Of a stretch of DNA of 64,000 nucleotides, positions 11,864 to 21,505 are shown in pieces. A program made the translations under genes and the position numbers. Source of the DNA: Musa acuminata AAA Group. Taxonomy: Eukaryota; Streptophyta; Magnoliopsida; Zingiberales; Musaceae. The stretch's first letter is position 1; each line of letters begins with the position of its first letter. A model generated the notes under the pieces. That model worked only from the letters and a program-made list of their open reading frames with translations. It did not search any database and was not told where the DNA came from. The stretch covers positions 8,107,001 through 8,171,000 of the forward strand of contig NC_088340.1 of assembly GCF_036884655.1 (NCBI RefSeq), read 5' to 3'.

Positions 11864-11871
11864 CTATAAAT
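11864..11871 (+). promoter_or_regulatory. TATA box of P450 gene 1
   Basis: CTATAAAT, 65 bases before the start codon. It is identical and equally placed in genes 2, 4 and 5. Confidence 0.8.
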
Positions 11872-11935
11872 CAGCAGGCACTCCTTCGCTTCCCTTGTCA
11901 ACATACGTGAGCTACTACCATCACAAAACAAAACC

Positions 11936-12775
11936 ATGGCAGTTCCACCCCTCCTGCTCTCCTCTCTCCCTTCTCTTCTCGTTGTTCTCGCACTGCTGTC
12001 TTCACTTCTTCTCGCAGGTCGGAAGGCGAGAGGTGGCTCGGCGACCTGGAAACTCCCTCCAGGCCCACCCAAGCTCCCCGTCATCGGCCACCTCCACCTC
12101 TTGGGGAGCAGCTTGCTGCATCGCTCCCTTTGGGAACTCTCCAAGAAACATGGACCTCTCATGCACTTGAAACTTGGTCGAGTCCCCGTTGTCGTCGTGT
12201 CCTCGCCGGAGATGGCTAAGGAAGTGCTCAAGACACACGATCTTGAGTGCTGCAGTCGGCCTTCGCTCCTCTCCTTTTCCAAGTTTTCATACGGTTTCTC
12301 CGACGTCGCCTTAACCCCATACGGAGATCGATGGAGGCAGCTTCGGAAGTTCTGCACCGTCGAACTCTTCAGCGCCAGGAAGATCAACACTTTTAGGGAC
12401 ATAAGAAAAGAAGAGATGGAGCGAGTGACGAAACTGATATGTTCTCACGCTCGCGCTTCGACCATGGTCAACCTGAGCGAGTTGCTGCTCTCGCTTTCCT
12501 GCAATATGACATGCAGAATTGCCTTTGGCTCCGGCTTCGACGATGGAGGCGACATCCAACTCCACGACATGCTCAGAGAAGCCCAAGCGGTGGTAGCTGG
12601 CTTGTTTTTATCTGATTACTTACCATTGTTGGGGTGGGTTGATAGGCTAAGTGGGATGAGATCCAGACTTGAAAGGGCCTATCTCAAACTCGATAGCATC
12701 TACCAACGCCGTATAGATTACCACCAAGATCGATTGAGGCAACAAGGTAAAGAGGACGGAGACGTCTTAGATGCT
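11936..12775 (+). pseudogene. P450 gene 1, 5' part (CYP71-type, interrupted)
   Basis: Encodes residues 1-280 of a CYP71-type P450: hydrophobic anchor (about 4-27), hinge KLPPGPPKLPVIGHLH, and the B-C region including YGDRWRQLRKFC. Reading stays open, then runs off after GDVLDA into five foreign codons and a stop at 12791, because a TRIM array (12779-17685) interrupts exon 1. The missing part (residues 177-301 and exon 2) resumes at 17685, so codons 177-280 are present twice. Promoter and leader match the intact genes. Transcription would give a protein without I-helix, K-helix or heme cysteine, hence inactive. Start chosen by identity with genes 2, 4 and 5. Confidence 0.9.
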
Positions 12776-12817
12776 TTCATTTCTACAATATGAGGAAATT
12801 TCTCTATTTTGATACCA

Positions 12818-13033
12818 TGATAAAAAGAATAGAAGATAAGAACAATAATTGAAGAAACTTTATTGTAGAATTGAAGTAGCTTTAGCTTAAATATATTAAC
12901 ATGTTCCCTCTCCTATTTATACAGATTAGGAGGAAGGATTTCACTCAACAGAATAAACAGAATAGAGAGATTTCCTCATATAGTTGGGGAAATCTTATCA
13001 TCTATCAAGTTAGGGAAATCTTATCTTCTATCA
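12818..13033 (-). repeat. TRIM LTR, reverse orientation
   Basis: Reverse complement of the TGATAG...TATCA LTR, 216 bp. A shortened primer-site remnant lies on its left (12811-12817) and the reversed purine tract TGCCCCCGCA on its right. The bases at 12779-12810 are scrambled LTR fragments. Confidence 0.85.
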
Positions 13034-13448
13034 TGCCCCCGCAAGATGATGCTCCTGATAAGGATACCAATCTTGGATCGATGCAAAGAATGGTTTAAAG
13101 CGAGAGGCTTCGTGAGTAGGGCAAGAGCATATCGCTATTGTTGCTGCGATTACTGTTGCTATGAGGGCACAGGCGTTCCCTTCGTTCTCCTTATGTCCGC
13201 CCTTCGTTCTTCTTAAGTCCGTCGACTGTTGGTGGATTAGCGAAGACTACCGCGGTGAGGAAGATGAGGATTGGCCGTGGAGCCTCTCAGGAATGTGACT
13301 ACAGCGACGTTGGTCGCTGGCCGAAGGCAAGGGCGAAGCTTCACTTTTCTCAGTGGCGTTGGTCGCTGGCCAAAGGCAAGGGCGAAGCTTCTCTTTTCTC
13401 AGCGGCGTTGGTCGCTGGCCAAAGGCAATTCTCACTGCTCTGATACCA
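13034..13448 (-). other. TRIM interior, reverse orientation
   Basis: Non-coding interior of 415 bp, shorter than its right-hand sisters. It contains a 49-bp tandem repeat starting at about 13311, 13360 and 13409, each carrying GGTCGCTGGCC and GCGAAGCTTC. The reversed primer site is at 13437-13448. Confidence 0.8.
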
Positions 13449-13519
13449 TGATAAAAAGAATAGAAGATAAGAACAATAATTGAAGAAGCTTTATTGTAGA
13501 ATTGAAGTAGCTTTAGCTT
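13449..13519 (-). repeat. Truncated TRIM LTR fused to GPDH copy
   Basis: Only the last third of an LTR (the part after its TATA box) remains, in reverse orientation. On the minus strand the dehydrogenase reading frame runs directly into it, and the LTR sequence supplies the final codons and stop. The junction carries a short shared AGCTAAA-type sequence. Confidence 0.85.
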
Positions 13520-14468
13520 TTAGCTCATCAAATGATCTTTTGCCACCACATTTTGCAAAAGCCTCGGCAACTTTTCTGTTTCTCCCTCCAAGACAAGTTG
13601 TTATTAGATCGGCCACACCGCAGCTTTCAAAGAAGGTGCTGTCTCTAACAGAAGGGAATAGCAGTTTTGAAAGTGCACGCATCTCCCTTAAACCAATCCT
13701 CATTATTGCTGCCTTTGTGTTATTTCCCATGTTCATGCCATCCACAAGACCTGCTGCAATAGCAACCACATTCTTCAGAGTCCCACAGAGCTCTACTCCT
13801 TCCACATCCTGTACCACAGATACTAGGAAGTAAGGGGTGCAGAATAATCTAGCCCATCTTTGTGCAACCTCCTTATCTTGTCTGTAGCCAATTGTCGCTT
13901 CGCTGAACTTCTCAACAGCAATCTCATTAGCGATGTTAGCACCCATGAGAACACAACAGTTGATCCCCAGCATATCAGTTATAAGTTTCGAGATCATGCA
14001 TGGCCCCTCCGTTTTAACCTCCATACCCTTAATCAGAGAGATGGCCTCTGTATTGGGTTTTATTTTCCCTACAAGCCTTTTGCATATGCCCGCAACGAAC
14101 TGGTGGGGAGTTACAAAGACCAGCATGTTTGCTTCTTTCACTGCATTCTCAAGGTCAGGATCTGCAATCACATTCTTTCCGAGCTTTATGCCTGGAAGGT
14201 ACTTTACATTCTCATTAGTTTGATTGATCGCCTTGGACAGCTTCTCTCCACCAGGCAGTATCTCTTCGAACACCCACATCCGTACTTCATCGTGGAAGAT
14301 GGGAAGCTTGACGGTGTTGGAGGCGATGAGTTTGGCGGCGACGCTGCCCCAGTTGCCGCTGCCGACCACCGTGACCCTGTACCGGGGAGTGATCTCCTCC
14401 CGGTTGCAGCAGGTGGTGTTCATTGGTGACTTCACCTCGGGCCGCTTTCCTTCGATGGAAGGAGCCAT
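13491..14468 (-). pseudogene. GPDHC1: Cytosolic NAD-dependent glycerol-3-phosphate dehydrogenase, captured retrocopy, 3' truncated
   Basis: The 325-codon frame encodes the plant cytosolic GPDH that interconverts dihydroxyacetone phosphate and glycerol-3-phosphate. Visible are the Rossmann motif GSGNWG (residues 36-41), the GANIANEIA stretch, the family signature with lysine (CGTLKNVVAIAAGLVDG) and GGRNRKVAEAF. There is no transit peptide. The frame is uninterrupted, whereas plant GPDH genes normally have introns, so this is an mRNA-derived copy. After SFDEL the sequence switches to retroelement LTR, which adds about ten foreign residues and the stop; the family's C-terminal roughly 60 residues are missing. 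It lies antisense to the right-pointing LTRs, between inverted TRIM copies. The intact frame implies recent capture or selection. Expression and activity are unknown; loss of the C-terminus probably inactivates it. Confidence 0.9.
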
Positions 14469-14497
14469 GTATATAGATATGTGGGGGAGGGGAAGGT

Positions 14498-14806
14498 GGT
14501 GGAGGAATCGGAGGAGTTGGGCGCGGAGAGACCGAAGGGAGGCGATGTGGAAAGAATGGCGGAGCCGCCTATGCTCGCTCCCTCCACTTTCCGTTCTCCC
14601 CCCTCACCTCCCCCACCACCACCCCAACCTCCCTTCTCTGTCAGCGCCTCCTTACGTTGGTGGAGGAATCGGAGGAGTTGGGCGCGGAGAGACCGAAGGG
14701 AGGCGATGTGGAAAGAATGGCGGAGCCGCCTATGCTCGCTCCCTCCACTTTCCATTCTCCCCCCTCACCTCCCCCACCACCACCCCAACCTCCCTTCTCT
14801 GTCAGA
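14498..14806 (-). repeat. Tandemly duplicated 5' leader of the GPDH copy
   Basis: Upstream of the GPDH start, a GC-rich pyrimidine/purine-biased segment of about 150 bases occurs twice with an offset of 161 bases and few differences. On the minus strand it reads as a plausible plant 5' untranslated leader. It ends directly at the last 20 or so bases of a TRIM interior (GAGCATCATCTTGCGGGGGCA region). Confidence 0.8.
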
Positions 14807-14825
14807 GCATCATCTTGCGGGGGCA

Positions 14826-15038
14826 TGATAGAAGATATGATTTTCCTAACTATATGAGGAAATTTTTCTATTCTGTTGAGGAAAATCTTATCTTCTGTTA
14901 GGGAAATCCTTCCTCCTAATTCCTATAAATAGGAGAGGGAACATGTTAATAGATTCAAGCTAAAGTTTCTCTACTTCAATAAAGCTTCTTATATTCTATT
15001 GTTCTTATCTTTCTATCTTCTTCGCTTAATTTTTATCA
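14826..15038 (+). repeat. TRIM LTR 1 (plus)
   Basis: 213 bp from TGATAG to TATCA, preceded by the purine tract TTGCGGGGGCA and followed directly by the primer site at 15039-15050. It contains TATAAATAGG, a good TATA box. Confidence 0.9.
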
Positions 15039-15684
15039 TGGTATCAGAGCCGCTTGCTTAGAGCAAGCTCTCTTCTCGCCGCCAATTCATCATTGGTGTT
15101 GCCACTCTGCGCCAACGTCCGTTCCTTTCCGCTACGGCATCTCTAGTGCTGCTCATCAGCACTGTCCCACCTTTCTTCCTCGTTGTAGCTATTTTCCTTC
15201 CTCTTTTGCTACAGCTTCCTCTTCCGCTACAGCTTCCTCCTCTATTGCAGTTTCCTCCTTTGCTATAGTAGCAACACTGCAACAATGCTGTAGATTTCTT
15301 CTCTACCGTCGCAGCCGTCGTAATCGCAACCACGACCAACGTCGTTGAGAAAAGCGAAGCTTCGCTCTTGCCTTCAACCAGCGACTAACGTCGCTGAGAA
15401 AAGTGAAGCTTCACCCTTTGGCTAGCGACCAACGCCGTTGCATTCCTAAGAGGCTCCGTGGTCAATCCTCATCTTCCTCACCGTGGTAGTCTTCGCTGAT
15501 CTGTCAACATTCGGCAGACTTAAGGAGAATGAAGGGAACGCCTGTGCCATCACAGCAACAGCAATCGCAGCAACAGCAGCAGCGATCTACACTTATCTTA
15601 CTCATGAAGCCTCTCGCTTGTAAATAATTCTTTGCATCGATCCAAGATTGGTATCCTTATCAGGAGCACCATCTTGTGGGGGCA
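15039..15684 (+). other. TRIM interior 1
   Basis: 646 bp, beginning with TGGTATCAGAGC and ending with a GTGGGGGCA purine tract. It contains CT-rich blocks, GCGAAGCTTCGC palindromic pieces and a CAG-rich run near 15550-15580. No protein of a retrotransposon is encoded. Confidence 0.85.
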
Positions 15685-15982
15685 TGATAGAAGATAAGAT
15701 TTTCCTAACTATATGAGGAAATTTCTCTATTCTGTTGAGAAAAATCTTATCTTCTGTTAGGGAAATCCTTCCTCCTAATTCCTATAAATAGGAGAGGGAA
15801 CATGTTAATAGATTCAAGCTAAAGTTTCTCTACTTCAATAAAGCTTCTTATATTCTATTGTTCTTATCTTTCTATCTTCTTCGCTTAATTTCTATCATGT
15901 TAATGGATTCAAGCTAAAGCTATTTCATTTATATAATAAAGCTTCATTCAATATTTGTTCTTATCTTCTATTATTTCTATCA
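15685..15982 (+). repeat. TRIM LTR 2 plus partial LTR
   Basis: A full 213-bp LTR (15685-15897) is directly followed by the last 85 or so bases of a second LTR (to 15982), joined at a shared CATGTTAATG-like sequence. The next primer site starts at 15983. This is a scar of recombination between LTRs within the array. Confidence 0.85.
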
Positions 15983-16679
15983 TGGTATCAGAGCCGCTTG
16001 CCTAGAGCAAGCTTTCTTCTCGCTGCCAATTCATCATTGGTGTTGGCACTCTGCGCCAACGTCCGTTCCCTCGCTGCCAATTCATCATTGGTGTTGCCAC
16101 TCTGCGCCAACGTCCGTTCCCTTCCGCTACGGCATCTCTAGTGCTGCTCATCAGCACTGCCCCACCTTTCTTCCTCGTTATAGCTATTTTCCTTCCTCTT
16201 TTGCTACATCTTCCTCTTCTGCTACAGCTTCCTCCTCTGTTGCAGTTTCCTTCTTTGCTGTAGTAGCATCACTGCAACATTGCTGTAGATTTCTTCTCTA
16301 CCGTCATAGCCGTCGTAATCGCAACCACGACCAACATCGTTGAGAAAAGCGAAGCTTCGCTCTTGCCTTCGGCCAGCGACCAACATCGCTGAGAAAAGTG
16401 AAGCTTCACCCTTCGGCCAGCGACCAACGCCGTTGTATTCCTAAGAGGCTCCGTGGTCAATCCTCATCTTCCTCACCGCGGTAGTCTTCAATGATCTATC
16501 AACATTCGGCAGACTTAAGGTGAATGAAGGGAACGCCTGTGCCATCACAGCAACAGCAATCGCAGCAGCAGCAGCAGCGATATACACTTATCTTACTAAT
16601 GAAGCCTCTCGCTTGTAAACAATTCTTTGCATCGATCCAAGATTGGTATCCTTGTTAGGAGCACCATCTTGCGGGGGCA
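15983..16679 (+). other. TRIM interior 2
   Basis: 697 bp. It differs from its sisters mainly by a direct duplication of about 47 bases near 16022-16115 (two CTGCCAATTCATCATTGG stretches). It ends in the GCGGGGGCA purine tract. Non-coding. Confidence 0.85.
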
Positions 16680-16880
16680 TGATAGAAGATAAGATTTTCC
16701 TAACTATATGAGGAAATTTCTCATTCTGTTGAGGAAAATCCTCTATTCTGTTAGGGAAATCTTCCCTCCTAATTTGTATAAATAGGAGAGGGAACATGTT
16801 AATAGATTCAAGCTAAAGCTATTTCATTTCTACAATAAAGCTTCTTCAATTATTGTTCTTATCTTCTATTATTTCTATCA
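16680..16880 (+). repeat. TRIM LTR 3 (plus)
   Basis: 201 bp, TGATAG to CTATCA, with TATAAATAGG box; primer site at 16881. Confidence 0.9.
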
Positions 16881-17482
16881 TGGTATCAGAGCCGCTTGCC
16901 TAGAACAAGCTCTCTTCTCGTTGCCAATTCATCATTAGTGTTGCCATTCTGCGCCAACGTCTGTTCCCTTCCGCTACGGCATCTTTAGTGCTGCTCATCA
17001 GCACTGCCCCACCTTTCTTCCTCGTTGTAGCTATTTTCCTTCCTCTTTTGCTACAGCTTCCTCTTCTGCTACAGCTTCCTCCTCTGTTGCAGTTTCCTCC
17101 TTTGCTATAGTTGCATCACTGCAATATTGCTGTAGATTTCTTCTCTACCGTCGCAGCTGTCGTAATCGCAACCACGACCAACGTAATTGAGAAAAGCGAG
17201 GCTTCGCTCTTGCCTTCGGCCAGCGACCAATGCCGTTGCATTCCTAAGAGGCTCCGTGGTCAATCCTCATCTTCCTCACCGCGGTAGTCTTCGCTGATCT
17301 GTCAACATTTGACAGACTTAAGGAGAATGAAGGGAACGCCTGTGCCATCACAGCAACATCAATCGCAACAGCAGCAGCAGCGATCTACACTTATCTTACT
17401 CATGAAGCCTCTCGCTTGTAAACAATTCTTTGCATCGATCCAAGATTGGTATCCTTGTCAGGAGCACCATCTTGCGGGGGCA
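16881..17482 (+). other. TRIM interior 3
   Basis: 602 bp, primer site to purine tract, non-coding. With the LTRs on either side it makes the best-formed 1006-bp unit of the array. Confidence 0.85.
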
Positions 17483-17685
17483 TGATAGAAGATAAGATTT
17501 TCCTAACTATATGAGGAAATTTCTCTATTCTGTTGAGGAAAATCCTCTATTCTGTTAGGGAAATCCTTCCTCCTAATTTGTATAAATAGGAGAGGGAACA
17601 TGTTAATGGATTCAAGCTAAAGCTATTTCATTTATACAATAAAGCTTCATTCAATATTTGTTCGTATCTTCTATTATTTCTATCA
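17483..17685 (+). repeat. TRIM LTR 4, adjoining P450 exon
   Basis: 203 bp, TGATAG to TATCA. In place of a primer site, P450 exon 1 sequence follows at the shared bases CATGGT. Its TATAAATAGG box at 17581 is about 100 bases before the P450 ATG at 17685. Confidence 0.88.
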
Positions 17686-18760
17686 TGGTCAACCTGAGCG
17701 AGTTGCTGCTCTCGCTTTCCTGCAATATAACATGCAGAACTGCCTTTGGCTCCGGCTTAGACGATGGAGGCGACATCCAACTCCACGACATGCTCAGAGA
17801 AGCCCAAGCGGTGGTAGCTGGCTTGTTTTTATCTGATTACTTACCATTGTTGGGGTGGGTTGATAGGCTAAGTGGGATGAGATCCAGACTTGAAAGGGCC
17901 TATCTCAAACTCGATAGCATCTACCAACGCCGTATAGATTACCACCAAGATCGATTGAGGCAACAAGGTAAAGAGGACGGAGACGTCTTAGATGCTTTGC
18001 TCCGCATGCAAAAGGATGAGGAGGGTCTAACAGAAGACCACATCAAAGGAGTGCTCATGGTAGTTGATGCCACCCTTTTCACAGCATCCAGTTCTTGTTA
18101 ACGCCTTTTCTCTTTCATAATAACCAAGCTCAAGTGCAGGATATTTTCGTTGCTGGGACGGACACATCCTCGGCAACCGTGGAGTGGGCGATGGCGGAGC
18201 TCATCAGACAACCTGAGCTGATGAAGAGAGCACAAGACGAGGTAAGAGGATGTGTCGGAAGCAAAGGGGAGGTGAAGGAGAGTGACCTTCACCAACTTCA
18301 TTTCTTGAAGTGTGTCATCAAGGAGACGATGAGGCTGCACCCTCCCGCTCCGCTGCTACTTCCTAGGGAAACCATGCAGCACTTTAAGCTAAATGGCTAT
18401 GATATTCTACCCAAAACATGGATGTATGTGAATGCTTGGGCGATAGGAAGAGATCCCAATTCGTGGGGGAGGCCTCATGTCTTTGATCCAGAGAGGTTCA
18501 TGCATGACTCCATGGAGGCAAATGGGCAGGATTTCAAGCTCATACCATTTGGCGAAGGTCGAAGGATCTGCCCCGGTAAGAATCTTGGAATGTTAATGGT
18601 GGAACTTGTGCTTGCCAACCTCCTCTACTCCTTTGATTGGCATTTACCACCTGGAATGGTGAAGGAGGACATCAGTATGGAGGAAGCCCCTGGTGTTACT
18701 GTACATAGAGAGTATGCTCTTTGTCTCATGGCCACCAAATATGATGCAACAACAGCCTGA
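17685..18760 (+). pseudogene. P450 gene 1, 3' part (residues 177-301 and exon 2)
   Basis: Exon 1 resumes at codon 177 (an in-frame ATG) and runs to 18059; an 80-bp GT-AG intron (18060-18139) separates exon 2 (18140-18760), phase 0. Exon 2 carries the oxygen-binding I-helix AGTDTSS, the ExxR motif KETMR, FDPERF and the heme loop FGEGRRICPG. Reading is open throughout. Codons 177-280 repeat those at 12464-12775 with three differences that I can see. The TRIM array separates this part from the membrane anchor and N-terminal half. Any protein from the ATG at 17685 would lack the B, C and F regions and should not fold as a P450. Confidence 0.88.
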
Positions 18761-19240
18761 ATTGCTCGTGCATGTTAAAGTACTAATATGTCTAAGTACT
18801 TTAAATGATACTTTTGTTTACTGTACAAGTGATTTAAATTATTAGTGCTAATATGTTCCTGTTAAAGTATCAGATTGAATAAAGGCAGTCATATGTGTCG
18901 ATTTGTGCAATTAAAACATCTGGCGATATCTTCTGTTTGTGATTTATTGTTTCATGAAAAGAAGTGCGTGACTATATTTCATAACTTTGTGGTTGGATTG
19001 TTCACTTTAAGAGAAGAGTATATACTCTTCTATCAACTAACCTAACAGCACCTTCTGTCATTGTAAGGTTAAGTGATAAGAATTGAGACTTTTCTTAGTG
19101 GGATTATGGCATGGCATTGACTAACTATGGCTGTTTTATTCCTTAGGGGTTTTTGCGTTGAAAGTAAATGTGAAGAAGACAAAAGTAAATTTGTGCTTTC
19201 ACGAGATTGGTTTTGAAGATTCATAATGCTTGGGGCTTTC
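18761..19240 (+). other. 3' flank of P450 gene 1
   Basis: Contains AATAAA at 18878-18883, 118 bases after the stop, matching 56762-56767 of gene 5. The palindrome-like AGAGTATATACTCTTCT near 19010-19030 and the CATAATGCTTGGGGC stretch near 19225 recur downstream of the other P450 copies. Confidence 0.7.
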
Positions 19241-19440
19241 AACTTGACGTCTGTGTTAGAGATCTCTTAAGGAGATCGAATCGAAGTCAAGTTGTGGTTA
19301 TTCGAACTTAAATAATTAAAAATCTCAATATAGTAGTAAAGTCGGATGATGCACGAAAATAAGTTGGATTAATGGATTTGATTGGACATGGCGTGGATAA
19401 TGATCAAAATTGAAGTAAAGGTTGCTTGAAGTTGAAGAAC

Positions 19441-19672
19441 TGTAACATAATGATTAGTCATATTTACCTCATAAAGAAAAATATTTTATTATGTCATAAT
19501 TGATTCTTTACATTTATTCTTGATTGTAAGCATCTCTTATATATTACCATGTATGATTAATTAGCCTTTTATGTAAGTGTATAGTTGGGTAACACAAATC
19601 ATAGAGGTGGATAATAATTTTCGTGTTCTCCATAATTTTCTTTGTGGTTTTCTACCTCTTTCGCCCGTGACA
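19441..19672 (+). mobile_element. Possible solo LTR (weak call)
   Basis: A 232-base stretch that starts TGTAACATAATG and ends GCCCGTGACA, with a TATATATTA box inside. It recurs near 57346-57590, and partly in inverted form near 20770-20850 and 63900-63950. TG...CA ends and promoter-like content suggest an old LTR. I see no target duplication. Confidence 0.3.
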
Positions 19673-21380
19673 ATAAGAAACAAACCCTAAGTCCATCTAA
19701 CACAATTTATACTTTATGTTTAAAGAGTAAGCCTAAAATACTTGAGCCTAACTATTGTAATAATTAAAAATTGCAACAATTCTTTTATTTTACATTTTTT
19801 ATCTAACGACACTGACTCTAGAAATTTGAAAATACTTAAGATCTTTCATATAAAATAATTCATGGTCAATTAAAAGATCTTCGTTAAAATATTTAATGAT
19901 CTTTTGAACAATAATTTTAGTAAATAATATTTACATTAATTGATATTAAAAATATAATTATATTTATTATTTATCTAACACAGATTTCTACAACACATTT
20001 ACTCAAAGCAAGTGAAAAATTAGAGGGCGACACATCGCTGCTTTCCACTGGCTGCTGAACTGTATGCATATGTTTCTTTGCGCTTGCATCTCCAATCAGT
20101 CATTATCCCTCACCAAGGATCAAAACATATCCTTTGGATTATAATTATTTTACCATTTATAATGCATGTGACCATCCATATATACTTTTTTATTACCGGT
20201 CATCCTTGTCCATATGACTCGCCTAATATAAGTTGTTGAGACATCAAATTATTTGATTCTTGAGTCAAATTAATTAGAGCTATCATATATGGTGATTGCA
20301 TTATTAAAAATATTCATTTGTGTGATATGATAAAAATTATGGGTTAAAAGATAGACACATTAATGTAGACCGAAAGATTTAAGGGACATGTAATAAGTCT
20401 GATTCTGATTCATGATTTAATGTTCAAATTTTTAGATCATATTTGGTGTCTACTTTCATTTGCATTAGTTTCGCTCAGTTTAGTTGATATGATTGGACTA
20501 AAATATTCTAACAACGAGTAGATGTGAACGAGTGAATTAGATGACATAATATTTTTAGTTTTTTAATCATTTTCTCTGACCTATTTAACCTAAAAAATTA
20601 GTTATAAAGATTTTGGACAACTCCTATTTATAGCTCAACAATATCTCTTTTTGAGACTAATATATGAATTTTTTTCTAATATTTTCTCTTTTTATGTATG
20701 GTTCAATTGAATTCGATATCTTCTCGTTACTTTTTAGGCTTATCGTATTAGTAAGATGTATCCTTAGCTTACTGACATAATAAAATATATTTTTTTATGA
20801 CGTAAATATGACTAATCATCATAACACAATTCAACAACTGCAAGCAACCTTTAACCAGGCCATGTCCAATCAAATCCATTAATCCAACCTATTTTCGTGT
20901 TTTTAATGCCATATTGAGATTTTTAATTATTTAAGTTTGAATAGTATTTTAGTAGGGCCACAACTCAACTCCGATTGAAATCCTTGAGAGATCTCTAACA
21001 CAGACGTCAAGTTGAAAGCCCCCAAGCATTCTGTATCCTTGAACTCAATCTTGCGGATGCACAAATTTACCTTGTCTTCTTCGTAGTTACTTCAAAGGCA
21101 GAAACGCCTGAAGGAATAAAAAAGCCATAATTAGTCAAAGCCATAGCATAATCCCACTAAGAGAAGTCTCAATTCTTATCACTCGACAGAAGGTGCTGTT
21201 TCGTTTAGCTGATAGAAGCTCTGAGATTTTTTATCGCTGGAGTATACTCTTTTCTCAAAATGAACAATTCAACCACAAAAGTTATGAAATATAGTCACAC
21301 ACTTCTTTTCATGAAACAATAAATCACAAACTGAAGATATCACCAGATGTTTTAATTGCACAAATCGACACATATGACTG
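19673..21380. repeat. Spacer between convergent genes 1 and 2
   Basis: AT-rich. The outer parts, about 19225-19330 and 20900-21040, are inverted copies of each other, because genes 1 and 2 converge as inverted duplicates. The central part, about 19910-20860, recurs after gene 5 at 63054-63960. No gene is visible. Confidence 0.7.
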
Positions 21381-21382
21381 TC

Positions 21383-21388
21383 TTTATT
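21383..21388 (-). terminator. Polyadenylation signal of P450 gene 2
   Basis: AATAAA on the minus strand, 118 bases after the stop codon, at the same offset as in genes 1 and 5. Confidence 0.65.
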
Positions 21389-21505
21389 CAATCTGATACT
21401 TTAACAGGAACATATTAGTACTAATCATTTAAATCACTTGTAAAGTATACAAGCGTATCATTTAAAATACTTAGACACATTACTACTTTAACATGCACAA
21501 GCAAT

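Larger units (their letters stand above)
12779..17685. mobile_element. Composite TRIM-like retroelement array
   Basis: An array of small LTR elements: LTRs of 201-216 bp beginning TGATAG and ending CTATCA (or close), each followed by the primer site TGGTATCAGAGC and preceded by a GCGGGGGCA-type purine tract, with interiors of about 415-700 bp that encode no retrotransposon protein. One unit points left (12818-13518, partly truncated) and three in tandem point right (14826-17685), sharing LTRs. Between the two orientations lies an antisense copy of glycerol-3-phosphate dehydrogenase. A unit such as 16680-17685 is 1006 bp, the size of TRIM elements. The array sits inside P450 gene 1. Confidence 0.9.

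Noticed and set aside
11842..12402. Long antisense open frames opposite P450 exon 1 (also at 22643-23158, 36261-36701, 38200-38715 and 54989-55507)
   Set aside because: They are shadows of the GC-richer P450 exons. They mirror the sense codons, and the sense frame has all the P450 motifs.
14224..14901. 225-codon plus-strand frame across the GPDH leader and LTR
   Set aside because: It runs through a duplicated untranslated leader into retroelement LTR and resembles no protein.
12818..18139. Gene 1 as a functional gene with a 4.9-kb intron holding the TRIM array
   Set aside because: Codons 177-280 are duplicated on both sides and I see no evidence for splice sites that would join the two parts correctly, so I treat it as broken. 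RNA data could change this.
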